A DNA stretch of 32,125 nucleotides, taken from positions 1 through 32,125 of the forward strand of contig CANMLK010000015.1 of assembly GCA_947498445.1 (NCBI GenBank). The letters run 5' to 3'. The DNA comes from Beijerinckiaceae bacterium. GTDB lineage: Bacteria > Pseudomonadota > Alphaproteobacteria > Rhizobiales > Beijerinckiaceae. Below are positions 17,267 to 26,914 of the stretch, piece by piece (the stretch's first letter is position 1; every line of letters begins with the position of its first letter). The position numbers and the translations under genes were made by a program. The notes under the pieces are model-generated. The model was not told where the DNA came from. It did not search any database and saw only the letters and a list, made by a program, of their open reading frames with translations.

Positions 17267-17985
17267 TGCCCCCCTTCGAGATAAGCGGCGCGCACTTCCG
17301 GCCGCGCGAGCAATTCGCGGCCCGCGCCTTCCAACGTCACGAGACCATTGACCATCACATAGGCGCGGTGCGCCAACTCCAGCGCATGGTAGGCGTTTTG
17401 CTCAACAAGAAAAACGGTGAGCCCCTGTTCGCGATTGAGGTCGCGAATCACGTCGAAGATGAGTTTCACGACGATGGGCGCGAGGCCCAGCGACGGTTCG
17501 TCGAGCAACAGAAGCCGGGGGCGTGTCATGAGTGCGCGGGCGATGGCGAGCATCTGCTGTTCACCGCCTGACAATGTGCCGCCGCGCTGGTGCATCCGCT
17601 CCTTCAGACGCGGGAAGATCGCGAATATCCGGTCGAGATCGGCGCGGAAATTTGCGGGATCGCCAAGCGAGGCGCCCATCTGCAAGTTTTCCCACACGCT
17701 CATGCGCGCGAAAATGCGTCGGCCCTCTGGCGATTGCGCGACGCCAAGCCGCGCGATCTCATGCGAGGGCAAGTTCGTGATGTCGCGGCCGTTGAAAACA
17801 ATTCGGCCCCGGCGCGCGCGCGGCTCGCCAAAGATCGTCATCATCAGTGTGGATTTTCCTGCGCCGTTGGCGCCGATGAGCGCGACGATCTCGCCGTTAT
17901 TGACGTGAACGTCAACGCCCTTGAGCGCGGCGATGGAGCCGTAATAACTTTCAACGCCGGTGATGGAGAGCAGGGGCGCAGTCAT
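17263..17985 (-). CDS. livF: Branched-chain amino acid-type ABC transporter ATP-binding protein LivF
   Basis: LLSITGVESYYGSIAALKGVDVHVNNGEIVALIGANGAGKSTLMMTIFG...LSGGEQQMLAIARALMTRPRLLLLDEPSLGLAP. Confidence 0.93.
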   Translation of the reverse strand: MTAPLLSITGVESYYGSIAALKGVDVHVNNGEIVALIGANGAGKSTLMMTIFGEPRARRGRIVFNGRDITNLPSHEIARLGVAQSPEGRRIFARMSVWENLQMGASLGDPANFRADLDRIFAIFPRLKERMHQRGGTLSGGEQQMLAIARALMTRPRLLLLDEPSLGLAPIVVKLIFDVIRDLNREQGLTVFLVEQNAYHALELAHRAYVMVNGLVTLEGAGRELLARPEVRAAYLEGGH

Positions 17986-18908
17986 TCGTGCGCCTCGCGG
18001 GCGATTTCGGCGACGACGTGTTCGGCCTCCGCCGCGTCCGCTACGCCAAGGTAGGCGGCGATCACGTTGGTGTCGTTGCGCACGAAGTCGGGCGGTCCAT
18101 CGGAGATCAGCGCGCCGTAATCCAGCACGACGACATGGTCGGAAATGTTCATCACCACGCTCATGTCGTGCTCGATGATGAGAATGGATGTGTCGTGTTC
18201 GTCGCGGATGAGGCGCAGCAGGTTGGCGAGTTCGCCTGACTCGCGGGGATTCAGGCCTGCGGCGGGCTCATCAAGGCACAGGAGTGCGGGGCCGGTGCAC
18301 ATGGCGCGCGCGATCTCCAGTCTGCGCTGGTCGCCGTAGGGCAGGGCGCCGGCGGGATCGTCGGCGCGGTGTTCAAGCCCGATGCGCTCAAGCCAGGCGC
18401 GGGCCGTCTCGATGGCCGCCGCCTCAGCCCTTCGCCAGGAGGGGGCCGAAAGGAGACCAAGGATCGACCAGCCAGAGGCGCGCATCAACGAATTGTGCTG
18501 CGCGACAACGAGATTTTCCAGCGTGGTCATGCCCGGGAACAGGCGAATGTTCTGAAACGTGCGCGCCACGCGCGCCTTTGCCGCGATCTCGAAATCCGGC
18601 ATGCGCTCAAGCAGATAAATATCGCCGGACGCCAGTTGCGCGTGGCGTTTTCCGGTTTTCGTAAGCGCGCGCACTTCCTGCGCATCGGCGCGGCCTTCGC
18701 GCGCAAACGCAAGTCGCCCTTGGGTTGGTTTGTAAAAACCGGTGACGCAGTTGAAGAGGGTTGTCTTGCCCGCGCCGTTAGGGCCAATCAGCGCGGTGAT
18801 ATCGCCGCGCCCAACGCTGAACGACACATCGTTCACGGCGACAAGTCCGCCAAAGCGCATCGAGAGATGTTCGACGCGCAGGATCGGGTCTGTCTTCCAG
18901 CGGCTCAT
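17982..18908 (-). CDS. livG: Branched-chain amino acid-type ABC transporter ATP-binding protein LivG
   Basis: [57 protein letters not shown]...[33 protein letters not shown]. Confidence 0.93.
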   Translation of the reverse strand: MSRWKTDPILRVEHLSMRFGGLVAVNDVSFSVGRGDITALIGPNGAGKTTLFNCVTGFYKPTQGRLAFAREGRADAQEVRALTKTGKRHAQLASGDIYLLERMPDFEIAAKARVARTFQNIRLFPGMTTLENLVVAQHNSLMRASGWSILGLLSAPSWRRAEAAAIETARAWLERIGLEHRADDPAGALPYGDQRRLEIARAMCTGPALLCLDEPAAGLNPRESGELANLLRLIRDEHDTSILIIEHDMSVVMNISDHVVVLDYGALISDGPPDFVRNDTNVIAAYLGVADAAEAEHVVAEIAREAHE

Positions 18909-20434
18909 CCGTGGCCCTCTTTCACGAGGGAGCCGGATACGCTGCGGCGTTCTTTCAGAAAGATCGAGGGTTCGCGAGTCGAGATGAGTCCGCGCGGTTT
19001 CCAGATCATCATCAAGACCATGGCGAGGCCGAAGATGAGCATGCGGTATTGGTTGGGATCGAAATCGTTGCCGAACAGCACTTTCAGGAAATCGAGTTCG
19101 CGCAGAATTTCCGTGCCGCCGACCATGGCGATTGCCGCGAGCGCAACGCCAATCTGCGAGCCCATGCCGCCGAGCACGACAATCGCGAGGATGGTCGCTG
19201 ATTCCATGAAGGTGAAAGAGTTTGGATTGATGAAGCCTTGACGTACGGCGAAAAATGCGCCGGCAAGCCCGCCAAACATCGCGCCAAGGGCAAAGGCGGT
19301 GAGCTTGGTGTTGGTCGTGTTCACACCCAGCGAGCGACAGGCGATTTCATCTTCGCGTAGCGCCTCCCACGCGCGGCCAATCGGTAAGCGGCGCAACCGG
19401 ATTGTCACGATGTTGGTGATCAGAGCCAAAACGAGGATGAGATAGAACAGGAAGATCGTGCGGTGGATTGGCGAGAAGGCGATGCCGAATGTCGCCGCAA
19501 ATCCATTCTCGGCGGTTGTGAACGGAAGACCGAAAAACGAGACGCGGGGAATCGACGATATTCCCGCCTCGCCATTCGTCAGGTCCACCCAATTGGTGAG
19601 CACAATGGTGACGATTTCGCCGAACGCGAGCGTGACCAGCGCTAGATAATCGCCGCGTAATCGCAGCACGGGAAATCCCAGCAATATGCCACAGAAGGCG
19701 GCGAGAATCCCCGCAAGCGGCAGACATATCCAGAAGGACAGGCCGAATGTCGTCGCCAGCAGCGCATAGGCGTAGGCGCCCACGGCATAGAAGGCGACGT
19801 AGCCCAGATCGAGCAGGCCTGCGAGACCCACAACGATGTTCAGGCCCCAGCCAAGCATTACATAGATGAGGATCTGGACGCCGTAATTGTTGATCCACTT
19901 CAGCGAGCCTTGCGGGCCAAGCCAAGCCAGCAAAACAAGCGGATAGGCGATGACAAAGCCAAGCGCCACGACGCCGACCAGATTGATATAGCCATTTGTG
20001 CGCGAAGCCTTTGAGGCTTGCGGCGCAGCGATGGGACGCTCAGGCGCGGTTCGGCCTTCACGCTCGAAGTAAAGTCCCGCAGCCAGCAGCGTTGAGCCGC
20101 CCGCTGCAAACCAGAGCGCAAGGCCGATCTGCGGCCGGTCGGGAAAAATCATCAGGCCAATGGCAAGCAAATCAGCAAGCGCGCCACTGATGGCGAGCGC
20201 GCGGGCGCGCCAGTCGTCGAGGATGGAGGACAGAAAGCGCGCCACGAAAATCGCGATCATCGCCACGCCCACAAACGGCCAGCGTTCTTCGAGAACGAGG
20301 CGGTTGTTCATGTCCGCTTCAACGCGCAGCGCAAGAATCGGGAATGATAGAAGCGCTGCGACTAGCCCCGCAAATGACGCCTCGCGCAGCGCCGTCTGCA
20401 CGCGTGTTGGTCGTTTGGCTGCGGCGTCGTCCAT
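18905..20434 (-). CDS. livM: Branched-chain amino acid-type ABC transporter permease LivM
   Basis: [32 protein letters not shown]...[45 protein letters not shown]; 509 aa with N-terminal hydrophobic extension. Confidence 0.93.
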   Translation of the reverse strand: MDDAAAKRPTRVQTALREASFAGLVAALLSFPILALRVEADMNNRLVLEERWPFVGVAMIAIFVARFLSSILDDWRARALAISGALADLLAIGLMIFPDRPQIGLALWFAAGGSTLLAAGLYFEREGRTAPERPIAAPQASKASRTNGYINLVGVVALGFVIAYPLVLLAWLGPQGSLKWINNYGVQILIYVMLGWGLNIVVGLAGLLDLGYVAFYAVGAYAYALLATTFGLSFWICLPLAGILAAFCGILLGFPVLRLRGDYLALVTLAFGEIVTIVLTNWVDLTNGEAGISSIPRVSFFGLPFTTAENGFAATFGIAFSPIHRTIFLFYLILVLALITNIVTIRLRRLPIGRAWEALREDEIACRSLGVNTTNTKLTAFALGAMFGGLAGAFFAVRQGFINPNSFTFMESATILAIVVLGGMGSQIGVALAAIAMVGGTEILRELDFLKVLFGNDFDPNQYRMLIFGLAMVLMMIWKPRGLISTREPSIFLKERRSVSGSLVKEGHG

Positions 20435-20438
20435 GGGC

Positions 20439-21362
20439 TCAGACCTTCTCGACTTCCGGGCGTCCGAGCAGACCGGAAGGCATGAAGATCAGAACAATGA
20501 TGAGGATCGAGAACGCGGCGGCGTTTTTGTAGTCGCTGGACACATAGGCCGCCCACAGCACCTCGATCAGTCCAATGAGCAGGCCGCCCAGTACGGCGCC
20601 GGGGATCGAGCCGATGCCGCCAAGCACGGCGGCGGTGAACGCCTTCACGCCCGGGATGAATCCATCGTCAAAGCGCACGACGCCATATTGCAGGAGGTAA
20701 AGCGTGCCCGCGACCGAGGCCAGCATGGCGCCGATGATGAATGTAATCGACACAGTCCTGTCGACGTTGACGCCAAGAAGCGCCGCCATCTTGCGGTCCT
20801 GCTCGACGGCGCGCTGGGCGCGGCCGAGCGCGGTTTTTTGCACCACGTACCAGAAGATGGTGAGGAGGATGGCGGTGGCGGCCATGATGATGATCTGGCG
20901 CGATGAGATGGTCACCGCGTTTGCCGCGCCGGGCTGTCCGTAAAGATAGAAAACATGCTCCAGAATTGGCGGCATGGGCTTGTTGCGCGGCCCCTGGGTC
21001 ACCTGCACGAAGTTCATCAGGAAGATCGACATGCCGATGGCGGAGATCAGCGGGGCGAGGCGGAATGAGCCGCGCAATGGCCGGTACGCCATTTTTTCGA
21101 TGGCCCAACTCCACACCGATGTCAGGATCATCGCCGCCACCATCACAAGGAAGAGGACGAGATAAATCGACGGGATTGCAAACAGAGTGGTCAAGGCGAG
21201 CAGGATGATCAGCGCAATGAAGGTCGACACCATGAAGACGTCGCCGTGGGCGAAGTTCACCATGCCGATGATGCCGAACACCATCGTGTAGCCGATGGCG
21301 ATGAGGCCGTAGATCGATCCGAGCGTGAGTCCGTTGATCAATTGCTGAAGAAAATTCTCCAT
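20439..21362 (-). CDS. livH: Branched-chain amino acid-type ABC transporter permease LivH
   Basis: [52 protein letters not shown]...[20 protein letters not shown]; start at 21362 rather than 21416. Confidence 0.93.
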   Translation of the reverse strand: MENFLQQLINGLTLGSIYGLIAIGYTMVFGIIGMVNFAHGDVFMVSTFIALIILLALTTLFAIPSIYLVLFLVMVAAMILTSVWSWAIEKMAYRPLRGSFRLAPLISAIGMSIFLMNFVQVTQGPRNKPMPPILEHVFYLYGQPGAANAVTISSRQIIIMAATAILLTIFWYVVQKTALGRAQRAVEQDRKMAALLGVNVDRTVSITFIIGAMLASVAGTLYLLQYGVVRFDDGFIPGVKAFTAAVLGGIGSIPGAVLGGLLIGLIEVLWAAYVSSDYKNAAAFSILIIVLIFMPSGLLGRPEVEKV

Positions 21363-21482
21363 GCGCCCCGCAGCTGTTGTCCGGCGGCAGATTCGCCGGT
21401 TGGTGGAAGCTAGCAACCCCGACGTAGCGGGGCAATCGCGGACGATGTCTGCAAGCGCGATGTCCGCAGGAAGCAGTCCAGA

Positions 21483-21863
21483 CTAGACGCCCGCTTCCTT
21501 GAAGAACGCTTCGGCTTCCTTGAAAGCGTGGTTGGCGGCGGGCACGCTGGCGTAGACCGCACACTGGATCAGGATTTCCTTGATTTCGTCGCGGGTGAGG
21601 CCGTTGTTCAGCGCCCCGCGCAGGTGCAGACGAAATTCGTCCCACTGGGCGTTGGCCACGCATACACTCAGCACGACAATGGAGCGGGCGCGCCGGTCGA
21701 GGCCGGGCCGCTGCCAAACGTCGCCCCACGCGGTGCGCGTGATGTAGTCCACCCAATCGGCGTTGAAAGCGCTGCGGTTGGCGAGCGAACGGTCAACCCA
21801 TTCGTCGCCCAGCACCTCGCGCCGCGTCGCTTCGCCCGTCTTGCGCCGGGCCTCGTCGTCCAT
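21483..21863 (-). CDS. pcaC: 4-carboxymuconolactone decarboxylase (PcaC-like, AhpD fold)
   Basis: RRKTGEATRREVLGDEWVDRSLANRSAFNADWVDYITRTAWGDVWQRPGLDRRARSIVVLSVCVANAQWDEFRLHLRGALNNGLTRDEIKEILIQCAVYASVPAANHAFKEA. Confidence 0.93.
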   Translation of the reverse strand: MDDEARRKTGEATRREVLGDEWVDRSLANRSAFNADWVDYITRTAWGDVWQRPGLDRRARSIVVLSVCVANAQWDEFRLHLRGALNNGLTRDEIKEILIQCAVYASVPAANHAFKEAEAFFKEAGV

Positions 21864-23110
21864 CAGCGCCGACCTCTGGCGTTTTTGCGCGCGGCCTTCT
21901 TTGACGCCGTCTTTGATGCTTTTTTGGCGGGCTTCTTCGCTGCCGTTCTTGTGGGCTTTTTGACCGCCTTTTTGGCGACCTTCCTGGCCGTTTTCTTTAC
22001 GATGGCCTTCGTGGATTTTTTGGCTGCTTTCTTTGTGGCCTTTTTGGCGACCTTCTTGGCGACCTTCTTTGAAGCCTGCTTGGCAGTCTTCTTGGCTGCT
22101 TTCTTCGCCACTTGTTTTAAAGCCTTGGGAGCAGCTTTCTTAGAGGCCTTCTTGGTAGCGGCCTTTACGCTCTTCTTCGCAGCTTTTTTGGCTCCCTTGG
22201 TCGCCGCTTTTGCAGCGGGGGCTTTGCTCGCTTTCTTGGTCGCTTTCTTCGCAGCTTTCCTGGTCGCCTTTTCGGGGGGCGTCTTGGCTGGCTTCTCTAC
22301 CATTGCCGCCTTGGCTGGCTGTGTGGCGGCGGGAGCCGTCAGGAAGGAGACAATCGTGCGCGTAAATTCGTTGGCTGCTTCGATGTTGGACAGATGCGCG
22401 GCTTCCAGCGCCACCAGCCGGGCGCCGGGGATGTGGTCTGCGATCAGCCCGCCAGCGGTGGGCGGCGTCGCTGCGTCCTGGGTGCCGACAATCACCAGCA
22501 CGCGGTTTTTAACGCCGCGGATCGCCTCACGCTGGTCCGCGTCGCGCAGCGCGGCGGCGGTGGCGGCGTAGGCCTCCGCCGATGTGGAGCGGAAACGCGC
22601 CGCCATGGCGTCCACCTCCGCAGGCGCGCGCTCCTGAAAATCGCGGGTGAACCAGCGGTCCATCGTGCCCGGCGCCATGGCGTCCAGCCCCTCCGCCAGC
22701 GCCTGTTTGATGCGGGCGTTCCACACGTCGGGGTGGCCAAAGCAGGCGTTTGTGTTGGAGAGAATCGCACGATCAATGCGCTCTGGCGCGTTGATCATCA
22801 GCCACATGCCCACCGCTCCGCCCAGCGACAGGCCCATGAAATGGGCTTTCTTGACCTTGAGCGCGTCGAGGATGGCCAGCGCGTCGCGTCCCAGTTGCTC
22901 GACGGAATAGGGCCCCGGCGTTGGTTCACTCAGGCCATGGCCGCGCGAATCGTAGCGGATGACCCGGAAGCGCCGCGTCAGGGAGGGCATTTGCGGCTCC
23001 CACTGGCTGAGATCCGAGCCCAGTGAGTGCGCGATGAGGAGCGCGGGCGCTCTGTCGTCGCCCTCAACCGAGACGTTGAAGGAAACGTCGCCGAGCTTGA
23101 TTTCCGCCAT
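21863..23110 (-). CDS. pcaD: 3-oxoadipate enol-lactonase (PcaD-like alpha/beta hydrolase) with C-terminal Lys/Ala-rich histone-H1-like tail
   Basis: Aa 1-257: MAEIKLGDVSFNVSVEGDDRAPALLIAHSLGSDLSQWEPQM...GLSLGGAVGMWL...VIVGTQDAATPP; aa ~264-415: repeated AKKATKKA/AKKVAKKA motifs ending KNARGRR. Stop overlaps the pcaC start (ATGA). Confidence 0.92.
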   Translation of the reverse strand: MAEIKLGDVSFNVSVEGDDRAPALLIAHSLGSDLSQWEPQMPSLTRRFRVIRYDSRGHGLSEPTPGPYSVEQLGRDALAILDALKVKKAHFMGLSLGGAVGMWLMINAPERIDRAILSNTNACFGHPDVWNARIKQALAEGLDAMAPGTMDRWFTRDFQERAPAEVDAMAARFRSTSAEAYAATAAALRDADQREAIRGVKNRVLVIVGTQDAATPPTAGGLIADHIPGARLVALEAAHLSNIEAANEFTRTIVSFLTAPAATQPAKAAMVEKPAKTPPEKATRKAAKKATKKASKAPAAKAATKGAKKAAKKSVKAATKKASKKAAPKALKQVAKKAAKKTAKQASKKVAKKVAKKATKKAAKKSTKAIVKKTARKVAKKAVKKPTRTAAKKPAKKASKTASKKAARKNARGRR

Positions 23111-23186
23111 TGCAGCCCCCCGAGCCAGACGCCAGCATATCTGGCGAAAATTTTCAGTTCGCCTCTGCTAGCGTTCACGCGCTCCA

Positions 23187-23236
23187 AGCGCAACAGGCGA
23201 GCGCAACAGGCGAGCGCAACAGGCGAGCGCAACAGG
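23187..23236. repeat. 13-bp tandem repeat, ~3.8 copies of AGCGCAACAGGCG, in the pcaD/coxG divergent intergenic region
   Basis: Units at 23187-23199, 23200-23212, 23213-23225 and partial 23226-23236, identical by eye. Confidence 0.95.
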
Positions 23237-23350
23237 ACTGCACGTTTTGCAGCAGCCTGTCGCGTTTGAAAGTGCGCGCGGCGACATCGCCCTTTACGGG
23301 GCGCACGGTCCAAGACATAAGTCGTCCCAGCCAACGCGAGGGAACCATAT

Positions 23351-23803
23351 ATGGCGATGACGATGAAGGGGGAGGTTCACCTCCCGGCCGAGCGGCAGAA
23401 GGTTTGGGACATGCTCAATGACCCGGAAGTGCTCAAGCAGTGCATCCCCGGCTGCCAGGAGCTTGAAAAGACCTCGGACACGTCCTTCAAGGCGATCGCC
23501 AAAATCAAAGTCGGGCCCGTCAGCGCAACCTTCAAGGGCAACGTCGAACTCACCGACCTCGACCCGCCGAATGGCTACAAGATTTCGGGGCAAGGCGAGG
23601 GTGGCATCGCGGGCTTCGCCAAGGGTGGCGCGGTCGTGGGCCTGTCGGACGCGCCGCAGGGCGGCACCATCCTCAGCTACAATGTGGAAGCCAACGTCGG
23701 CGGCAAGATCGCCCAGCTCGGCGGCCGTCTCATTGACGGGGTCGCCAAGAAAAACGCGGACGCCTTCTTCTCGAAGTTCGTCGAGGTCGTCAGCAAGGCG
23801 TAA
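23351..23803 (+). CDS. coxG: CoxG-like SRPBCC protein (carbon monoxide dehydrogenase subunit G)
   Basis: [88 protein letters not shown]. Confidence 0.93.
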   Translation: MAMTMKGEVHLPAERQKVWDMLNDPEVLKQCIPGCQELEKTSDTSFKAIAKIKVGPVSATFKGNVELTDLDPPNGYKISGQGEGGIAGFAKGGAVVGLSDAPQGGTILSYNVEANVGGKIAQLGGRLIDGVAKKNADAFFSKFVEVVSKA

Positions 23804-23961
23804 TGGCCGTATAGGCTTGACCGCGCGGCGGCGGGCTCGCAAATTGTAGGTCACGCGGGCGCCAGTTGCGCCCGATCCCCGCAAATTCCATGGCGCTTGC
23901 GCGATCCGCGCGCGGCGCATCCACCTCACAGGGTGGAGATCGGCATTCAGGAGAAAATTGT

Positions 23962-24441
23962 ATGCCCAAGGTTTCGATGACCGTGAACGGCAAGCCGGTG
24001 TCCGCCGACGTTGATCCGCGCACGCTGCTTGTACAGTTTTTGCGTGAGACCCTGCGTCTGACCGGCACGCACGTTGGTTGCGACACGAGCCAGTGCGGCT
24101 GCTGCGTGGTTCACGTCGACGGCGTCGCCATGAAGTCCTGCACGCTGCTGGCGCTTACCGCCGATGGCGCGAACGTTTTGACAATCGAGGGCCTCGCCAC
24201 GGATGGCAAGCTGCATCCGATGCAGGAAGCCTTCCGTGAGAATCACGGCCTGCAATGCGGTTTCTGCACGCCGGGCATGATCATGTCCGCAGTCGACATC
24301 GTGCGCCGCAAGGGCAGCGAGCTGGATGAAAAGACCATCCGCCACGAGCTGGAAGGCAACATCTGCCGCTGCACGGGCTACCACAATATCGTCAAGGCGA
24401 TCGCCGCTGGCGCCGCCGCCATGGCGCCGGCAGCCGAATAA
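23962..24441 (+). CDS. coxS: (2Fe-2S) small subunit of CODH/xanthine dehydrogenase-type molybdenum hydroxylase
   Basis: [51 protein letters not shown]...[19 protein letters not shown]...[17 protein letters not shown]: both [2Fe-2S] motifs. Confidence 0.95.
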   Translation: MPKVSMTVNGKPVSADVDPRTLLVQFLRETLRLTGTHVGCDTSQCGCCVVHVDGVAMKSCTLLALTADGANVLTIEGLATDGKLHPMQEAFRENHGLQCGFCTPGMIMSAVDIVRRKGSELDEKTIRHELEGNICRCTGYHNIVKAIAAGAAAMAPAAE

Positions 24442-24479
24442 CGTAGCCGCGCGCGACACAAATACGGGGAGCTTCAACG

Positions 24480-25283
24480 ATGTACCAGTTCGCCTATCAC
24501 CGGCCGGACACAGCGCGCAAAGCCGTCAATACGGCCGCCAAATCCGAGGATTCCAAATTCCTCGCCGGCGGCATGACGCTGCTGCCAACCATGAAACAGC
24601 GCCTTGCGGCGCCCACAGGGCTGATCGATCTTTCCCGCTGCGACGACATGCGCGGCATCGAGGTGAAGGGTCGTAACGTCGTCATTGGCGCCATGATGCG
24701 CCATTTCGACGTCGCCAATTCCGACATCGTGAAGGAGAAGATCCCCGCGCTTGCCGACCTTGCAGGCATGATCGGCGATCCCGCCGTGCGCCATCGCGGC
24801 ACGATTGGCGGCTCCGTCGCCAACAATGATCCGGCGGCCGACTATCCGTCCGCCGTGCTCGCGCTGGGCGCGACGGTGATCACCAACAAGCGCAAGATTC
24901 CGGCGGATGAGTTCTTCAACGGCCTGTTCGAAACGGCTCTTGAAGAGGGCGAACTGATCACGAAGATTTCGTTCCCGATCCCCAACAAGGCGGCTTACGA
25001 GAAGTTTCGCAATCCCGCTTCGCGCTACGCCATCGTTGGCGTGTTCGTCGCCAAGAAGGGCAGGGACGTGCGCGTCACTGTCACGGGCGCGGGTTCGGGC
25101 GGTGTGTTCCGCGCGGGCAAGCTCGAGGCGGCGCTGACTGCGAAGTTCCATCCCAAGGGGCTCGACGGCCTGACGTTCCCGGCCGAAGGCCTGAACACGG
25201 ACATCCACGCCGACGCCGAATATCGCGCGCATCTGATCATGGTGATGACGCGCCGAGCCGTGCAAAAGGCGCTGGCCAAGTAA
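24480..25283 (+). CDS. coxM: FAD-binding medium subunit of CODH/xanthine dehydrogenase-type molybdenum hydroxylase
   Basis: MYQFAYHRPDTARKAVNTAAKSEDSKFLAGGMTLLPTMKQRLAAP...VRHRGTIGGSVANNDPAADYPSAVLALGA: FAD motifs AGGMTLLP and TIGGS. Confidence 0.95.
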   Translation: MYQFAYHRPDTARKAVNTAAKSEDSKFLAGGMTLLPTMKQRLAAPTGLIDLSRCDDMRGIEVKGRNVVIGAMMRHFDVANSDIVKEKIPALADLAGMIGDPAVRHRGTIGGSVANNDPAADYPSAVLALGATVITNKRKIPADEFFNGLFETALEEGELITKISFPIPNKAAYEKFRNPASRYAIVGVFVAKKGRDVRVTVTGAGSGGVFRAGKLEAALTAKFHPKGLDGLTFPAEGLNTDIHADAEYRAHLIMVMTRRAVQKALAK

Positions 25284-25308
25284 GCGTTTTACGCGCGGAC
25301 GAGACTAC

Positions 25309-25342
25309 AATCCCTCCCCATCGGGGAGGGATTTTTGTTTTT
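25309..25342 (+). terminator. Strong rho-independent terminator between coxM and the MoxR/coxD gene
   Basis: 11-bp stem AATCCCTCCCC-ATC-GGGGAGGGATT followed by TTTGTTTTT. Confidence 0.88.
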
Positions 25343-25371
25343 GGCGGGCGCCTGCGCTATAAGCAGCCGCC

Positions 25372-26340
<969 letters not shown>

Positions 26341-26368
26341 CACGCGCACGACGGGGGCGAAGCAGAAC

Positions 26369-26914
26369 ATGAGCATGCAAGAAATCACACCAGCGCCGGG
26401 GCGAGCCTGCGGCTCATGCATGATGTGCTGCAAGGTCTTTAATGTGCCCGAACTCGCCAAGCCCGCTGGCCGCTGGTGCGTGAATGCGCGCGCTGGGGTG
26501 GGCTGCGTCATACATGACGCTCGCCCCATGTCATGCCGCATGTTCCAGTGCTTTTGGCTCAGCTCGTCAACGCTGAGCGACGAATGGAAACCGGACCGCG
26601 CGAAATTTGTCGTCGCAGTTGAGACCAATGGCGCGCTGCAGATCATGTGCGATGCAGCGCAACCGACCGCGTGGCGGCGCGAGCCTTATGAATCGCAAAT
26701 TCGCCGCTGGGCGGAGCATGGCGTGACTATAAAAAAGCCGGTGCTGCTGATGATCGGCGACAAGGCCAGCGTGATCCTGCCCAACACCGAATTGCCGATT
26801 GGCCAGCTCAATCCGGGCGACGGCGTTGAGCTGACCCACGACGGCACGCGCTTTCATGCAAGCGTGCGCAAGGCGAGTCTGGCGCAGACAAGCGCAGGGA
26901 AGACGAGCGCGTGA
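26369..26914 (+). CDS. YkgJ-like cysteine-cluster (CxxCxxCC) protein within the cox operon
   Basis: GRACGSCMMCCKVFNVPELAKPAGRWCVNARAGVGCVIHDARPMSCRMFQCFWL; start taken as ATG 26369; stop overlaps the coxE GTG start (GTGA). Confidence 0.75.
   Translation: MSMQEITPAPGRACGSCMMCCKVFNVPELAKPAGRWCVNARAGVGCVIHDARPMSCRMFQCFWLSSSTLSDEWKPDRAKFVVAVETNGALQIMCDAAQPTAWRREPYESQIRRWAEHGVTIKKPVLLMIGDKASVILPNTELPIGQLNPGDGVELTHDGTRFHASVRKASLAQTSAGKTSA

Noticed and set aside
21528-22571. 347-aa + strand ORF rich in Phe/Ala ('FLAAFLATFLA') resembling a membrane protein
   Set aside because: Exact antisense of the Lys/Ala-rich pcaD tail; AAG/GCC codons read backwards as CTT/GGC give the hydrophobic pattern.
23111-23350. 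CRISPR-like array because of repeated units
   Set aside because: Units are direct 13-bp tandem copies without spacers; no cas genes in the window.
24442-24479. Possible coxL remnant between coxS and coxM
   Set aside because: Only 38 bp, with a ribosome-binding-site-like GGGGAG before the coxM ATG and no similarity to a large-subunit motif.
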